A stretch of 64,000 nucleotides of DNA from Betaproteobacteria bacterium SCN2 (lineage in GTDB: Bacteria; Pseudomonadota; Gammaproteobacteria; Burkholderiales; Thiobacillaceae). The notes below the pieces were generated by a model that was given only the letters and a program-made list of their open reading frames with translations, did not search any database and was not told the DNA's origin. The stretch is from assembly GCA_008923285.1 (NCBI GenBank), contig WBSG01000005.1, forward strand, positions 78,805-142,804, read 5' to 3'. Position numbers and translations under genes: made by a program. Below are positions 53,170 to 64,000 of this stretch, piece after piece (position 1 is the first letter of the stretch; each line of letters begins with the position of its first letter).

Positions 53170-53415
53170 ATGATCAACATTCTCTACTTCGGCTCCCTCG
53201 TCGATGCCTTCGACCGCGCCTCGGACGAACTGGACCTGCCGCCGCAGGTGCAGGACGTGCAAAGCCTGCTGTTTTTCCTCTCCCTGCGCGGCGAGCCCTG
53301 GGCCCGCTGGCTGCGCAACAACCCCGGCCTCAAGATCACCGTCAACCGCAAGTTCGCCGAGGGCGGCACGCCGGTCCAGGACGGCGACGAGATCGCGCTG
53401 GTGGCGCTGGGCTGA
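53170..53415 (+). CDS. MoaD/ThiS-like small protein lacking the C-terminal diglycine
   Basis: An 81-residue protein with the ubiquitin-like MoaD fold: MINILYFGSLVDAFDRASDE, a central RGEPWARWL helix, LKITVNRKFAEGGTPVQDGDEIALVAL. A true MoaD ends in -GG, which MoeB adenylates before sulfur is loaded. This protein stops at ALG, five or six residues short, with a stop codon and a purine-rich repeat element right after. It may be a truncated MoaD, or a family member that does not carry sulfur. The canonical gene may be elsewhere. It is divergent from uvrD by 46 nt. Confidence 0.78.
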   Translation: MINILYFGSLVDAFDRASDELDLPPQVQDVQSLLFFLSLRGEPWARWLRNNPGLKITVNRKFAEGGTPVQDGDEIALVALG

Positions 53416-53428
53416 AAAAGCAAAAAGG

Positions 53429-53543
53429 CAGACAAAGAAGCAACGGAGGGAGCAGGGGAATAACCCATAAATCAATACCCCCTGGTTTCCTCTGTTTCCT
53501 CTGTGTAAATTGGTTTTCTCTGCGCCCTCCGCAAACTCCGCAG
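53429..53543. repeat. Compound palindromic element between the MoaD-like and prk genes
   Basis: AACGGAGGGAGCAGGGG (53442-53458) pairs with CCCCCTGGTTTCCTCTGTT (53478-53496). A second pyrimidine-rich arm CTCTGCGCCCTCCGCAAACT follows at 53518-53537 and resembles the arm of the purH-purD element. It begins just after the MoaD-like stop codon. Confidence 0.65.
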
Positions 53544-53563
53544 TCATGCACTTGCTCTCCGGC

Positions 53564-53594
53564 GAAACAAAAAAACGGGACCCGAAGGCCCCGT
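53564..53594 (-). terminator. Rho-independent terminator of prk
   Basis: Read on the minus strand, ACGGGGCC, a TTCG loop and GGTCCCGT form the stem, followed by a run of T. It begins 22 nt after the prk stop codon. Confidence 0.85.
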
Positions 53595-53616
53595 TTTCAT
53601 TTGGCGATCTGCGCGA

Positions 53617-54507
53617 TCAGGCCTTGCGGCTCTGCTCGATCATCTTCTCGATCATGGGGGTGAGGATCAGCTCCATGGCATAGCCCATCTTGCTGCCGGG
53701 CACCACGATGTTGTTGGTGCGCGACATGAAGCTGTTGGGGATCATGTTGAGCAGGGTGGAGAAATCCACGCCGCGGGCATCGGCGAAGCGGATGATGACG
53801 AAGCTCTCGTCCGGCGTCGGGATGTCGCGCGCAATGAAGGGGTTGGAGGTGTCCACCGTGGGCACGCGCTGGAAGTTGATGTGGGTGTGCGAGAACTGCG
53901 GGGTGATGTAGTTGATGTAGTCCGGCATGCGGCGCAGGATGGTGTCCACCGTGGCTTCGGCGGAGTAACCGCGCTCGGCATGGTCGCGATGGATCTTCTG
54001 GATCCATTCCAGGTTGACCACGGGCACCACGCCGATGCCGAGGTCGATGTAGCGCGAGGCGTCGATGCCGTCGGTCTTCACCAGGCCATGCAGGCCTTCG
54101 TAGAACAGCACGTCGGTGCCGGCCGGAATGTCTTCCCAGGGGGTGAACTCGCCCGGCTTCAGGCTGGTGTTGAGGCGCTTGTTGTGCTCGGCCGCCTCTT
54201 CGTCGCTGTGGATGTAGTAGCGCTTCTTGCCGCCGCCGGTTTCGCCGTAGACCTTGAAGGTCTCCTCGATCTTGTCGAAGTGGTTGGCCTCGGGGCCAAA
54301 ATGCGAGAAGTGCTTGTTGCCCTTGGCTTCCTCGGCCTTCATGCGCTCGCGGAATTCGACGCGGCCCAGGGAATGCAGGCTATCGCCCTCGATGATCGCG
54401 GCATTGATGTCGTAGTGGCGGAAGATGTTCTCGAAGGCGCGCTTGACGAAGGTGGTGCCGGCGCCGGACGAGCCGGTGACCGCGATAACGGGATGCTTCT
54501 TGGACAT
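53617..54507 (-). CDS. prk: Phosphoribulokinase
   Basis: A 296-residue proteobacterial (class I) phosphoribulokinase that makes ribulose-1,5-bisphosphate from ribulose-5-phosphate for RuBisCO. The P-loop is VTGSSGAGTTFVKRAF, followed by IIEGDSLHSL and EANHFDKIEETFKVYGETGGGKKRYYIHSDEEAA, with DVLFYEGLHGLVK. ATG 54507 has AGGAGGACAC before it, an excellent ribosome-binding site. The gene stands alone; RuBisCO is not in this window. It shows the Calvin cycle and thus autotrophy. Confidence 0.97.
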   Translation of the reverse strand: MSKKHPVIAVTGSSGAGTTFVKRAFENIFRHYDINAAIIEGDSLHSLGRVEFRERMKAEEAKGNKHFSHFGPEANHFDKIEETFKVYGETGGGKKRYYIHSDEEAAEHNKRLNTSLKPGEFTPWEDIPAGTDVLFYEGLHGLVKTDGIDASRYIDLGIGVVPVVNLEWIQKIHRDHAERGYSAEATVDTILRRMPDYINYITPQFSHTHINFQRVPTVDTSNPFIARDIPTPDESFVIIRFADARGVDFSTLLNMIPNSFMSRTNNIVVPGSKMGYAMELILTPMIEKMIEQSRKA

Positions 54508-54545
54508 GTGTCCTCCTGAAAATGTAGGGATAAGCGAAATTTTAG

Positions 54546-57705
<3,160 letters not shown>

Positions 57706-57709
<4 letters not shown>

Positions 57710-58704
57710 TGGAACTGCGCCCGGAAGATCTCGGCGCGCATCTCGCGCGGGGGCTCTCCCCGCTTTACCTCATCTGGGGCGAAGAGCCGCTGGCCATGCT
57801 CGAAGCCGAGGACGCCATCCGCGCCGCCGCGCTCAAGGCCGGACACGAGCGCACGGTGTTCACCGTGCAAGGCAAGTTCGACTGGAGCGTGATCTTCGGC
57901 CACGCCGACAACTTTTCCCTGTTCGCGCAGAAGAAGCTGGTGGAGATCCGCATTCCCAGCGGCAAGCCCGGCATCGACGGCAGTGCCGCACTTTCCCGCT
58001 ATGCCGGCAGCCTGCCCGCCGACACGGTAAGCATCGTTTCGCTGCCCGGGCTGGAATGGAAACAGACCAAGAGCAAGTGGTTCGAAGCGCTTTCGGCAAA
58101 GGCCGCCGTGATCCAGAGCCGCGAGGTGCCGCTGGAGCAGATGCCTGCCTGGATCGGGCGCCGGCTGGCGGCGAACAACCAGCAGGCCAGCCGCGAAGCC
58201 CTCGATTTCCTGGCCAGCCGGCTGGAAGGCAACCTGCTCGCCGCCCGCCAGGAAATCGACAAGCTGTCCCTGCTGCTGCCGCCGGGCAAGCTGGGCCTGG
58301 ATGATGTGCAACAGGCGGTGACGGACGTCTCGCGCTTCGAAGTCGCCGACATCCAGGACGCCATGCTGGCGGGCGACGCCGGGCGCTGCGCGCGCATCCT
58401 GCACAGCCTCAGGCAGGAAGGCGAGGCCGTGCCCAGGCTCCTGTGGCAGATCGGCGCCACGCTGCGGCTGCTGCACAAGTTAAAATCAGCCATGAAGCAA
58501 GGTCAGCCGCTGGCGGCCGCGTTCAAGGCCAACCGCATCTGGGACAAACGCCAGTCGCTGGTGCAGTCGGCGCTCAAGCGGGTCAGCGATGCACGGCTGG
58601 CGGATGCCTTGTCTGACGCCGCGCGCATCGACCGCCAGGCCAAGGGCCTGGAAGGCGGCGACCCGTGGGACGACATGCTGCGGCTGTGCCTGAATTTGAG
58701 GTGA
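57706..58704 (+). CDS. holA: DNA polymerase III subunit delta
   Basis: A 332-residue clamp-loader delta subunit that opens the sliding clamp. The N-terminal LYLIWGEEPLAMLEAEDAIRAAA and the GRRLAANNQQASREALDFLASRLEGNL region are typical, as is EIDKLSLLLPPGKLGLDDVQQAV. It has no Walker motifs, as expected for delta. GTG at 57706 overlaps the lptE stop; ATG at 57709 is the next codon and may be the actual start. A palindromic element lies between its stop and proA. Confidence 0.94.
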
Positions 58705-58715
58705 AAACCAAAGTT

Positions 58716-58836
58716 GAACGCAAAGGTAAAAGCATTTCACAGGGAGGTTAAGGGAGGTAAATGAGTAAGCCGCAATAAGATTCTCGCTTTTCTCCTTTGC
58801 CTCCCCTTCCTCTCTGTTTATTGTCTTTCTGCATTC
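58716..58836. repeat. Polypurine/polypyrimidine palindrome between holA and proA
   Basis: Outer arms GAACGCAAAGG and CTTTCTGCATTC and inner arms CACAGGGAGGTTAAGGGAGG and CCTCCCCTTCCTCTCTGT form a long imperfect hairpin. The CAGGGAGG unit is shared with the element at 34368-34436. No gene or terminator is otherwise seen in this 157-nt gap. Confidence 0.75.
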
Positions 58837-58861
58837 GTGCTTAATGTTGTTAAGGTCTGAT

Positions 58862-60121
58862 ATGGACGACATCAAAACCTACATGCAAACCGTCGGCCGC
58901 ACCGCGCGCGAAGCCTCGCGCGCGGTGGCCGCCGCTGAAACCCGCGCCAAGAATGCCGCGCTCATGGCCATGGCCGCCGCCATCCGCCGCGATGCGGCGA
59001 AACTGCTCGCCGCCAATGCCGAGGATGTGGCCGCCGCCAGGGCGGCCGGCCTCGATGCCGCGCTGCTGGATCGTTTGTCACTCAACGAAAAAACCGTGGC
59101 CGGCATGGCCGAAGGCCTGGAACAGATCGCCGCGCTGCCCGACCCCGTCGGCGGCATCAGCGGCATGAACTACCGCCCTTCCGGCATCCAGGTCGGCAAG
59201 ATGCGCGTGCCGCTCGGCGTGGTCGGCATCATCTACGAAGCGCGCCCCAACGTCACCGCCGACGCCGCCGGCCTGTGCCTGAAATCCGGCAATGCCGCCA
59301 TCCTGCGCGGCGGCAGCGAGGCCATCCGGTCCAACCAGGCCATCGCCGCCTGCGTCAGGGAGGGCCTCAAGGCCGCCGGCCTGCCCGAAACCTGCGTGCA
59401 GGTGATCGAGACCACCGACCGCGCCGCCGTGGGCGAACTCATCACCATGCGCGAGTTTGTCGACGTCATCGTGCCGCGCGGCGGCAAGGGCCTCATCGAG
59501 CGGCTGATGAACGATGCGCGCATCCCCGTCATCAAGCACCTGCACGGCGTGTGCCACGTCTACGTCGACGACCGCGCCGATCTCGACAAGGCGCTGAAGA
59601 TCGCCGACAACGCCAAGACCAGCCGCTACGGCACCTGCAACACCATGGAAACCCTGCTGGTGCATCGCGCCGTGGCGGACAAATTCCTGCCGCCGATCGC
59701 TGCCGTCTATTCCGGCAAGGGTGTGGAAATGCGCGGCTGCGCCGAGTCGCGCCGCGTCGTGCCGGCGATGAAGGAAGCCGTCGAAGCCGACTGGGCCGAG
59801 GAATACCTCGCGCCCATCATCGCGATACGCGTGGTCGACGGCATGGACGCGGCCATGCGCCACATCGGCCAGTACGGCTCGCAGCATACCGACGCCATCG
59901 TCACCGAGGACTACACACGAGCAAGAAGATTCATCCGCGAAGTGGATTCCGCCAGCGTCATGGTCAATGCCTCGACCCGCTTCGCCGACGGTTTCGAGTA
60001 CGGCCTCGGCGCGGAAATCGGCATTTCCACCGACAAGATCCACGCCCGCGGCCCGGTCGGGCTGGAAGGGCTGACTTCGGAAAAATGGGTGGTGCTGGGC
60101 GACGGGCATATCCGCGGCTGA
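58862..60121 (+). CDS. proA: Gamma-glutamyl phosphate reductase
   Basis: A 419-residue enzyme of proline synthesis that reduces glutamyl-5-phosphate. The aldehyde dehydrogenase fold shows [37 protein letters not shown] and the catalytic Cys in [16 protein letters not shown] 58862 has AAGG 8 nt upstream, and is preferred over ATG 58844. It starts a plus-strand run proA-nadD-rsfS-rlmH-maf-rng that is conserved in betaproteobacteria. Confidence 0.97.
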   Translation: MDDIKTYMQTVGRTAREASRAVAAAETRAKNAALMAMAAAIRRDAAKLLAANAEDVAAARAAGLDAALLDRLSLNEKTVAGMAEGLEQIAALPDPVGGISGMNYRPSGIQVGKMRVPLGVVGIIYEARPNVTADAAGLCLKSGNAAILRGGSEAIRSNQAIAACVREGLKAAGLPETCVQVIETTDRAAVGELITMREFVDVIVPRGGKGLIERLMNDARIPVIKHLHGVCHVYVDDRADLDKALKIADNAKTSRYGTCNTMETLLVHRAVADKFLPPIAAVYSGKGVEMRGCAESRRVVPAMKEAVEADWAEEYLAPIIAIRVVDGMDAAMRHIGQYGSQHTDAIVTEDYTRARRFIREVDSASVMVNASTRFADGFEYGLGAEIGISTDKIHARGPVGLEGLTSEKWVVLGDGHIRG

Positions 60122-60122
60122 G

Positions 60123-60833
60123 ATGGTTTCATCCCCCATCGGCATCTTCGGCGGCACCTTCGATCCCATTCATTTCGGCCATCTGCGCATGGCCGAAGAG
60201 ATGGCCGAAGCGCTCGATCTCGCAGAAGTACGCATCATCCCGGCCGGGCAGCCGCCCCACCGCGACGCACCGGCCACCCCCGCCGCCCATCGCCTGGCGA
60301 TGACGCGCCTCGCCATCGCCGACAACGCCCGTTTCAGGCTCGATGACCGCGAAGTGCGCCTTGCGCGTGCCAGCTACACCGTCGACACCCTCGCCGACCT
60401 GCGCGCGGAACTCGGCCACGTACTGCCCGTCTGGCTGCTGATGGGCGCGGACGCCTTTCTGGGCCTGCCCGCCTGGAAGGAATGGCGGCGCCTGTTCGAC
60501 CTGGCCAACATCGCCGTCGCCTACCGTCCCGGCTATGCACTGCTGCAGTCCGATTCCTTGAACGCCGAACTCAGGCAGGAACTGGGGAACCGTTTGGTCA
60601 GTGAAGGGGGAAGGGGGAAGGGGGAAGGGAAAAATCCAGGAGCCCCCCACCCTTCACCCTTTACCCTTCCCTCTTCACCTGCCGGCAGCATCAGGCTCAT
60701 ACCCATCACCCAGCTCGACATCGCCGCCACCGACATCCGCGCCCGCCTGCAGCACAGGCAGAGCGTGCGCTACCTGATGCCGGATGCGGTGCACGACTAT
60801 ATTCAAGCAAACGAACTCTACTCACCCGCATGA
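60123..60833 (+). CDS. nadD: Nicotinate-nucleotide adenylyltransferase with an in-frame palindromic insertion
   Basis: A 236-residue enzyme that makes nicotinic acid adenine dinucleotide for NAD. The start PIGIFGGTFDPIHFGHLRMAE has the nucleotidyltransferase HxGH motif, and the end TQLDIAATDIRARL has the ISSTxIR-type motif. Residues about 160-186 ([20 protein letters not shown] and beyond) are low complexity and are encoded by a palindrome at 60601-60678. Relatives have only a few residues at this site, before AGSIRLIPITQLDIAATDIR. The frame is intact, so the enzyme may still work. Start is 1 nt after the proA stop, and it overlaps rsfS. Confidence 0.94.
   Translation: MVSSPIGIFGGTFDPIHFGHLRMAEEMAEALDLAEVRIIPAGQPPHRDAPATPAAHRLAMTRLAIADNARFRLDDREVRLARASYTVDTLADLRAELGHVLPVWLLMGADAFLGLPAWKEWRRLFDLANIAVAYRPGYALLQSDSLNAELRQELGNRLVSEGGRGKGEGKNPGAPHPSPFTLPSSPAGSIRLIPITQLDIAATDIRARLQHRQSVRYLMPDAVHDYIQANELYSPA
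60601..60678. repeat. Palindromic element inserted in frame in nadD
   Basis: The left arm begins GTGAAGGGGGAAGGG and carries GGGGGAA three times. The right arm reads CCTTCACCCTTTACCCTTCC and ends TCTTCAC. The arms are separated by 18 nt. Both flanks return to normal nadD sequence. Confidence 0.88.
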
Positions 60834-61183
60834 ACATTGAAGAAAAAATCGCCGCCGTCGTCGGCGCGCTGGAAGACATCAAGGCCAGCGACATCACCGT
60901 GCTCGATACGACCCAGCTGACCTCGCTGTTCGAGCGCGTCATCATCGCCAGCGCCGACTCCACCCGCCAGACCAAGGCGCTCGCCGCCAACGTGCGCGAC
61001 CGCATGAAGGAGCTCGGCGAGCACATCGTCGGCATGGAAGGCGAGGATACCGGCGAATGGGTGCTGGTCGACCTGGGCGACATCGTCGTGCACATCATGC
61101 ATCCCGCCGTGCGCGCGCATTTCAACCTGGAAGAGCTCTGGGATGCGGGCGTACAGGCCCGCCTGAAGCACGACGCGCCGTGA
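60830..61183 (+). CDS. rsfS: Ribosomal silencing factor RsfS
   Basis: A 117-residue protein that binds ribosomal protein L14 and blocks subunit joining in starved cells. Family segments are KASDITVLDTTQLTSLFERVIIASADSTRQ, EGEDTGEWVLVDLGDIVVHIM and FNLEELW. It overlaps nadD (ATGA) and rlmH (GTGA) by 4 nt each. The nadD-rsfS-rlmH order is widely conserved. Confidence 0.96.
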   Translation: MNIEEKIAAVVGALEDIKASDITVLDTTQLTSLFERVIIASADSTRQTKALAANVRDRMKELGEHIVGMEGEDTGEWVLVDLGDIVVHIMHPAVRAHFNLEELWDAGVQARLKHDAP

Positions 61184-61650
61184 AGCTGCGCATCCTCGCG
61201 GTCGGCCACAAGATGCCGGCCTGGATCGATGCCGGTTATCAGGAATACGCCCGGCGCATGCCGCCCGATGCCGGCCTGGAACTCGTCGAGATCAAGCCCG
61301 AAAAGCGCGCTGCCGGCGCCTCCACCGCGCGCATCCAGAAGCTGGAGGCCGAACGCATCCTCGCCGCCCTGCCCGCCCAGGCCGCGCTCGTCGCGCTGGA
61401 TGAGCGCGGCAGGCAGCCCACCACGGCCGAATTCTCCGAACAACTGGCCCGCTGGATGCGGGAAGGCGCCCAGCCCTGCTTCGTCATCGGCGGCGCCGAC
61501 GGCCTGGATGCTTCAGTCAAGGATCGTTCGCATTTATTATTGGGCATTTCCCGCCTGACCCTGCCGCACGGCCTGGTCAGGGTTTTGCTGGCCGAGCAGC
61601 TTTACCGCGCCGTCACGCTGCTGAAGGGTCACCCCTACCACCGCGAGTAA
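61180..61650 (+). CDS. rlmH: 23S rRNA (pseudouridine(1915)-N3)-methyltransferase
   Basis: A 156-residue SPOUT enzyme that methylates pseudouridine 1915 of 23S rRNA. The SAM knot is seen as CFVIGGADGLDASVKDRSH and the C-terminal RVLLAEQLYRAVTLLKGHPYHRE is diagnostic. It starts with GTG, overlapping the rsfS stop. Confidence 0.96.
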   Translation: MKLRILAVGHKMPAWIDAGYQEYARRMPPDAGLELVEIKPEKRAAGASTARIQKLEAERILAALPAQAALVALDERGRQPTTAEFSEQLARWMREGAQPCFVIGGADGLDASVKDRSHLLLGISRLTLPHGLVRVLLAEQLYRAVTLLKGHPYHRE

Positions 61651-61659
61651 ACCAACACC

Positions 61660-62274
61660 GTGTTCCGCACAGACAACCGCATCTACCTCGCTTCACAGTC
61701 GCCAAGGCGGCGCGAGCTGCTCAAGCAGATCGGCGTGCATTTCGACGTGCTGATGCTGCGCTCCGCGCTTGGCCGCGAGGACGTGCGCGAAGTTCCGCTG
61801 GACGATGAGACGCCCGCGGCATTCGCCCGGCGCATGGCGGAAGAAAAGTCGGCCAGGGGCTCGCAAGTGGTCGGACTGCGCCAGCTCATCGCCCGGCCGG
61901 TGCTGGGCGCCGACACCGTGGTGGACATCGACGGCGAGATCATCGGCAAACCACGCGACCTCGCGCAGGCCGGCGAAATTCTGCTGCGGCTGTCCGGGCG
62001 CACGCACTGGGTGCATACCGGCGTGGCGCTCACGGTGGCCGGCTGCATGGAATCGCGGCTGTCCTCAAGCAAAGTCGAATTTGCGCCGCTAACTCCTGCA
62101 GTGCTGGCACGCTACCTGGAAAGCGGCGAGGCGCTGGACAAGGCCGGCGCCTACGGCATCCAGGGCCGGGCCGGGACCTTCATCTCGCGTATCGAGGGCA
62201 GCTATACCGGTATCATGGGCCTGCCGCTGTTCGAAACCGCAGAATTGCTGAATTGGGCCAGAATCAAGGTTTAG
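61660..62274 (+). CDS. maf: Maf-family nucleotide pyrophosphatase
   Basis: A 204-residue house-cleaning pyrophosphatase that hydrolyses dTTP/UTP or modified nucleotides. The opening [18 protein letters not shown], the [15 protein letters not shown] motif and [30 protein letters not shown] are typical of the YhdE subfamily. It starts with GTG at 61660, 9 nt after rlmH; no ATG exists before the conserved N-terminus. Confidence 0.94.
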   Translation: MFRTDNRIYLASQSPRRRELLKQIGVHFDVLMLRSALGREDVREVPLDDETPAAFARRMAEEKSARGSQVVGLRQLIARPVLGADTVVDIDGEIIGKPRDLAQAGEILLRLSGRTHWVHTGVALTVAGCMESRLSSSKVEFAPLTPAVLARYLESGEALDKAGAYGIQGRAGTFISRIEGSYTGIMGLPLFETAELLNWARIKV

Positions 62275-62291
62275 CTTTCCACCAAACACGC

Positions 62292-62353
62292 GAAGAGGAC
62301 AGGAAGACAAGAAGCGAGTCAAAAAGGATTTCTGATCGCTTCCTCATTTCCCC
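62292..62353. repeat. Degenerate polypurine element between maf and rng
   Basis: GAAGAGGACAGGAAGACAAG and following AAGCGA pair partly with TCGCTTCCTCATTTCCCC. The left arm matches the elements around gshB; the right arm is decayed. Confidence 0.6.
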
Positions 62354-62362
62354 TTGAGCAGG

Positions 62363-62411
62363 ATTTTTCAATCAATGCCGCATGCAGCGCGTGCCGCACT
62401 GATTGAAAAAT
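62363..62411 (+). promoter_or_regulatory. Stem-loop in the leader of rng
   Basis: ATTTTTCAATCA (62363-62374) and TGATTGAAAAAT (62400-62411) are perfect 12-bp arms. The 25-nt loop can pair further (GCATGC with GCGTGC through one G-U). The Shine-Dalgarno GGAG follows at once (62413-62416), with ATG at 62425. No T-run follows, so a terminator is less likely. It may be a site for autoregulation by RNase G. Confidence 0.7.
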
Positions 62412-62424
62412 TGGAGCATTCGCC

Positions 62425-63882
62425 ATGAGCGAGGAAATGCTGGTCAATGTCACGCCGCAGGAAACGCGGGTGGCGGTCATGCACCTGGGCGCGGTGCAGG
62501 AACTTCACATCGAGCGCGCCAGCAGCCGCGGCCTGGTCGGCAACATCTACCTGGGGCGGGTGGCGCGGGTGCTGCCGGGCATGCAGTCGGCTTTCATCGA
62601 CATCGGCCTCGAACGCGCGGCCTTCCTGCACGTGGCGGATATCTGGCAGGAGCGCCGCAGCGGTGACGACGCCGAGCGCCGCATCGAGCACGCAGTGCAC
62701 GAGGGCCAGTCGCTGGTGGTGCAGGTCGTCAAGGACCCCATCGGCACCAAGGGCGCGCGCCTCTCCACCCAGATCAGCTTCGCCGGCCGCTACCTCGTCT
62801 ACCTGCCGCAGGAATCGCACATCGGCATCTCCCAGCGCATCGAAGGCGAGGAAGAGCGCGAGCACCTGCGCCAGAAATTCCAGGCCGTGCTGAACGCCGA
62901 TACGCATGGCGGCTTCATCATGCGCACCATGGCGGAATCGGCCGAACCCGAAGACCTGCGCGCCGACGTCGCCTACCTGTGCAAGCTGTGGCAGAACATC
63001 CAGGAAAAATCCCGCGTCTCCATCGCCCCCACCCTGCTGTACCAGGATCTCGACCTTTCGCTGCGCGTGCTGCGCGACTTCGTCAACACCGAGACCTCGC
63101 GCATCCTGGTGGACTCGCGCGAGACCTACCAGCGCATGTACGAGTTCGCCCACAACTACACCTGGGGCGTGACGGAAAAACTGCAGCACTACAGCGCCGA
63201 CCGGCCGCTATTCGATTTGTACGCGATCGAGGAAGAAATCGAGAAGGCACTGGCGCGCCGCGTCGACCTGAAGTCCGGCGGCTACCTCATCATCGACCAG
63301 ACCGAGGCGCTCACCACCATCGACGTCAACACCGGCGGCTTCGTCGGCGCGCGCAACTTCGACGACACCATTTTCAAGACCAACCTCGAAGCCGCGCAGA
63401 CCATCGCGCGCCAGCTCAGGCTGCGCAACCTCGGCGGCATCATCATCATCGACTTCATCGATATGGACAACCCCGACCATCGCGACACCGTGCTGGGGGA
63501 GCTGAAGAAATCGCTGACGCGCGATTCCACCCGCGTGTCGGTCAACGGCTTCTCGGCGCTGGGCCTGGTGGAGATGACACGCAAGCGCACGCGCGAATCG
63601 CTCGCCCACGTGCTGTGCGAGCCCTGCCCGACCTGCCAGGGCCGCGGCGAAATCAAGACCGCGCGCACCGTATGCTACGACGCGCTGCGCGAAATCCTGC
63701 GCGAAGACCGCCAGTTCGAGGCGCGCGAATACCGCATCCTCGCCTCGCAGAGCGTGGTCGATTTATTCCTGGACGAAGAATCGCAAAGCCTCGCCCAGCT
63801 CTCCGACTTCATCGGCAAGCCGATCTCGCTGCAAGTGGAAACCAGCTACACGCAGGAGCAGTACGACATTATTTTGCTCTAG
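62425..63882 (+). CDS. rng: Ribonuclease G
   Basis: A 485-residue RNase E/G-type endoribonuclease that matures 16S rRNA and decays mRNA. The S1 domain is at about 35-125 (GNIYLGRVARVLPGMQSAF, HVADI). The catalytic DNase I-like part has IDVNTGGFVGARNFDDTIFKTN and GGIIIIDFIDMDNPDHR with the metal-binding Asp residues. The zinc-link CEPCPTCQGRGE is present. It lacks the long RNase E tail, hence RNase G. A stem-loop precedes it. Confidence 0.96.
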   Translation: MSEEMLVNVTPQETRVAVMHLGAVQELHIERASSRGLVGNIYLGRVARVLPGMQSAFIDIGLERAAFLHVADIWQERRSGDDAERRIEHAVHEGQSLVVQVVKDPIGTKGARLSTQISFAGRYLVYLPQESHIGISQRIEGEEEREHLRQKFQAVLNADTHGGFIMRTMAESAEPEDLRADVAYLCKLWQNIQEKSRVSIAPTLLYQDLDLSLRVLRDFVNTETSRILVDSRETYQRMYEFAHNYTWGVTEKLQHYSADRPLFDLYAIEEEIEKALARRVDLKSGGYLIIDQTEALTTIDVNTGGFVGARNFDDTIFKTNLEAAQTIARQLRLRNLGGIIIIDFIDMDNPDHRDTVLGELKKSLTRDSTRVSVNGFSALGLVEMTRKRTRESLAHVLCEPCPTCQGRGEIKTARTVCYDALREILREDRQFEAREYRILASQSVVDLFLDEESQSLAQLSDFIGKPISLQVETSYTQEQYDIILL

Positions 63883-63903
63883 CGCAGGGATGGGGAATAC
63901 AGC

Positions 63904-63925
63904 GAGCGGGCGGGGCGGCCCGCTC
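63904..63925. terminator. GC-rich hairpin between rng and the convergent gene
   Basis: GAGCGGGC and GCCCGCTC form an 8-bp stem with a 6-nt loop, 22 nt after the rng stop. No T-run follows on either strand, so termination is uncertain. Confidence 0.4.
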
Positions 63926-63937
63926 CCGGCCTGATGT

Positions 63938-64000
63938 TCAGCCGATCTTGGCGGTATCGGTGCGCTTGTCGCCCTTGTTGTCTTCCCAGGACACCTCGAC
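63938..64000 (-). CDS. soxZ: C-terminal end of a probable SoxZ (sulfur carrier of the Sox pathway)
   Basis: Only the last 20 codons and stop are inside the window: VEVSWEDNKGDKRTDTAKIG. The pattern V-x-W-x-D-N-K-G-x-x-R-T-D-x-A at the extreme C-terminus matches SoxZ, the subunit that pairs with SoxY and helps hold the sulfur intermediate. With 20 residues this is suggestive only. It would fit a thiosulfate-oxidising autotroph. Confidence 0.5.
   Translation of the reverse strand, partial: VEVSWEDNKGDKRTDTAKIG

Noticed and set aside
60601..60678. CRISPR-like or simple-sequence repeat
   Set aside because: The GGGGGAA units are only 7 nt, without spacers, and the opposite arm is complementary, which shows a palindrome rather than a CRISPR array.

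Overview
This 64 kb window is an ordinary, gene-dense stretch of a GC-rich betaproteobacterial chromosome, made mostly of housekeeping genes. Gene order points to the Betaproteobacteria: rpsU-yqeY-dnaG-rpoD-tRNA; gpmI-envC-ctp-moeB; an ATP-grasp type gshA beside gshB; polA divergent from a LOG-family gene and a DUF2782 gene; dusB-fis-purH-purD. A phosphoribulokinase (53.6-54.5 kb), and the end of a probable soxZ at the right edge, suggest an autotrophic sulfur oxidiser, for example a relative of Sulfuricella, Sulfuriferula or Thiobacillus. The lineage is inferred from gene content, not from an alignment.

Layout. 0-5 kb: start of tsaD (minus strand), then rpsU, yqeY, dnaG, rpoD and a CAT-anticodon tRNA. 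5-11 kb: slmA, convergent with a minus-strand run of moeB, an unknown gene, a carboxy-terminal protease, envC and gpmI. 11-17.2 kb: a two-cysteine ArsR-family regulator, an RND efflux adaptor and pump, a DUF2892 membrane protein, a membrane-anchored rhodanese, glutaredoxin 3 and thioredoxin 2. 17.3-20.3 kb: secB, an SH3 protein, gpsA, a 2-oxoglutarate oxygenase, and trmL on the other strand. 20.3-26.2 kb: gshA, gshB, apbE and a permease-less PTS (EIIA, HPr, enzyme I). 26.4-31.6 kb: a 3-methyladenine glycosylase, a tandem HD-GYP protein, a DUF302 protein, a YbiT-type ABC-F ATPase, an S4 protein and a foreign-looking acetyltransferase. 31.8-44.7 kb, all minus strand: grxD, prmC, prfA, hemA, a large penicillin-binding protein, hemF, tsaC, purD, purH, fis and dusB. 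44.9-54.5 kb: mscL, polA, a LOG-family gene, DUF2782, a membrane protein, a diguanylate cyclase, uvrD, a MoaD-like protein and prk. 54.6-63.9 kb, plus strand: leuS-lptE-holA, then proA-nadD-rsfS-rlmH-maf-rng, with a probable soxZ entering from the right.

The best candidate for an undescribed system is the 11-17 kb cluster. The ArsR protein has Cys39 and Cys105, the 66-residue spacing of the persulfide sensors SqrR, BigR and HlyU. Both its own promoter region and the efflux-operon promoter have palindromes over a TATTCTAA -10 region. The genes that follow suggest sensing, export and reduction of reactive sulfur.

The second theme is a set of 65-125 nt palindromes with a polypurine arm and a polypyrimidine arm, spread through intergenic regions. 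One lies in frame inside nadD, a related purine tract lies in leuS, and one seems to have overwritten the start of apbE. Hairpins just before trxC and rng look like mRNA-level control sites.
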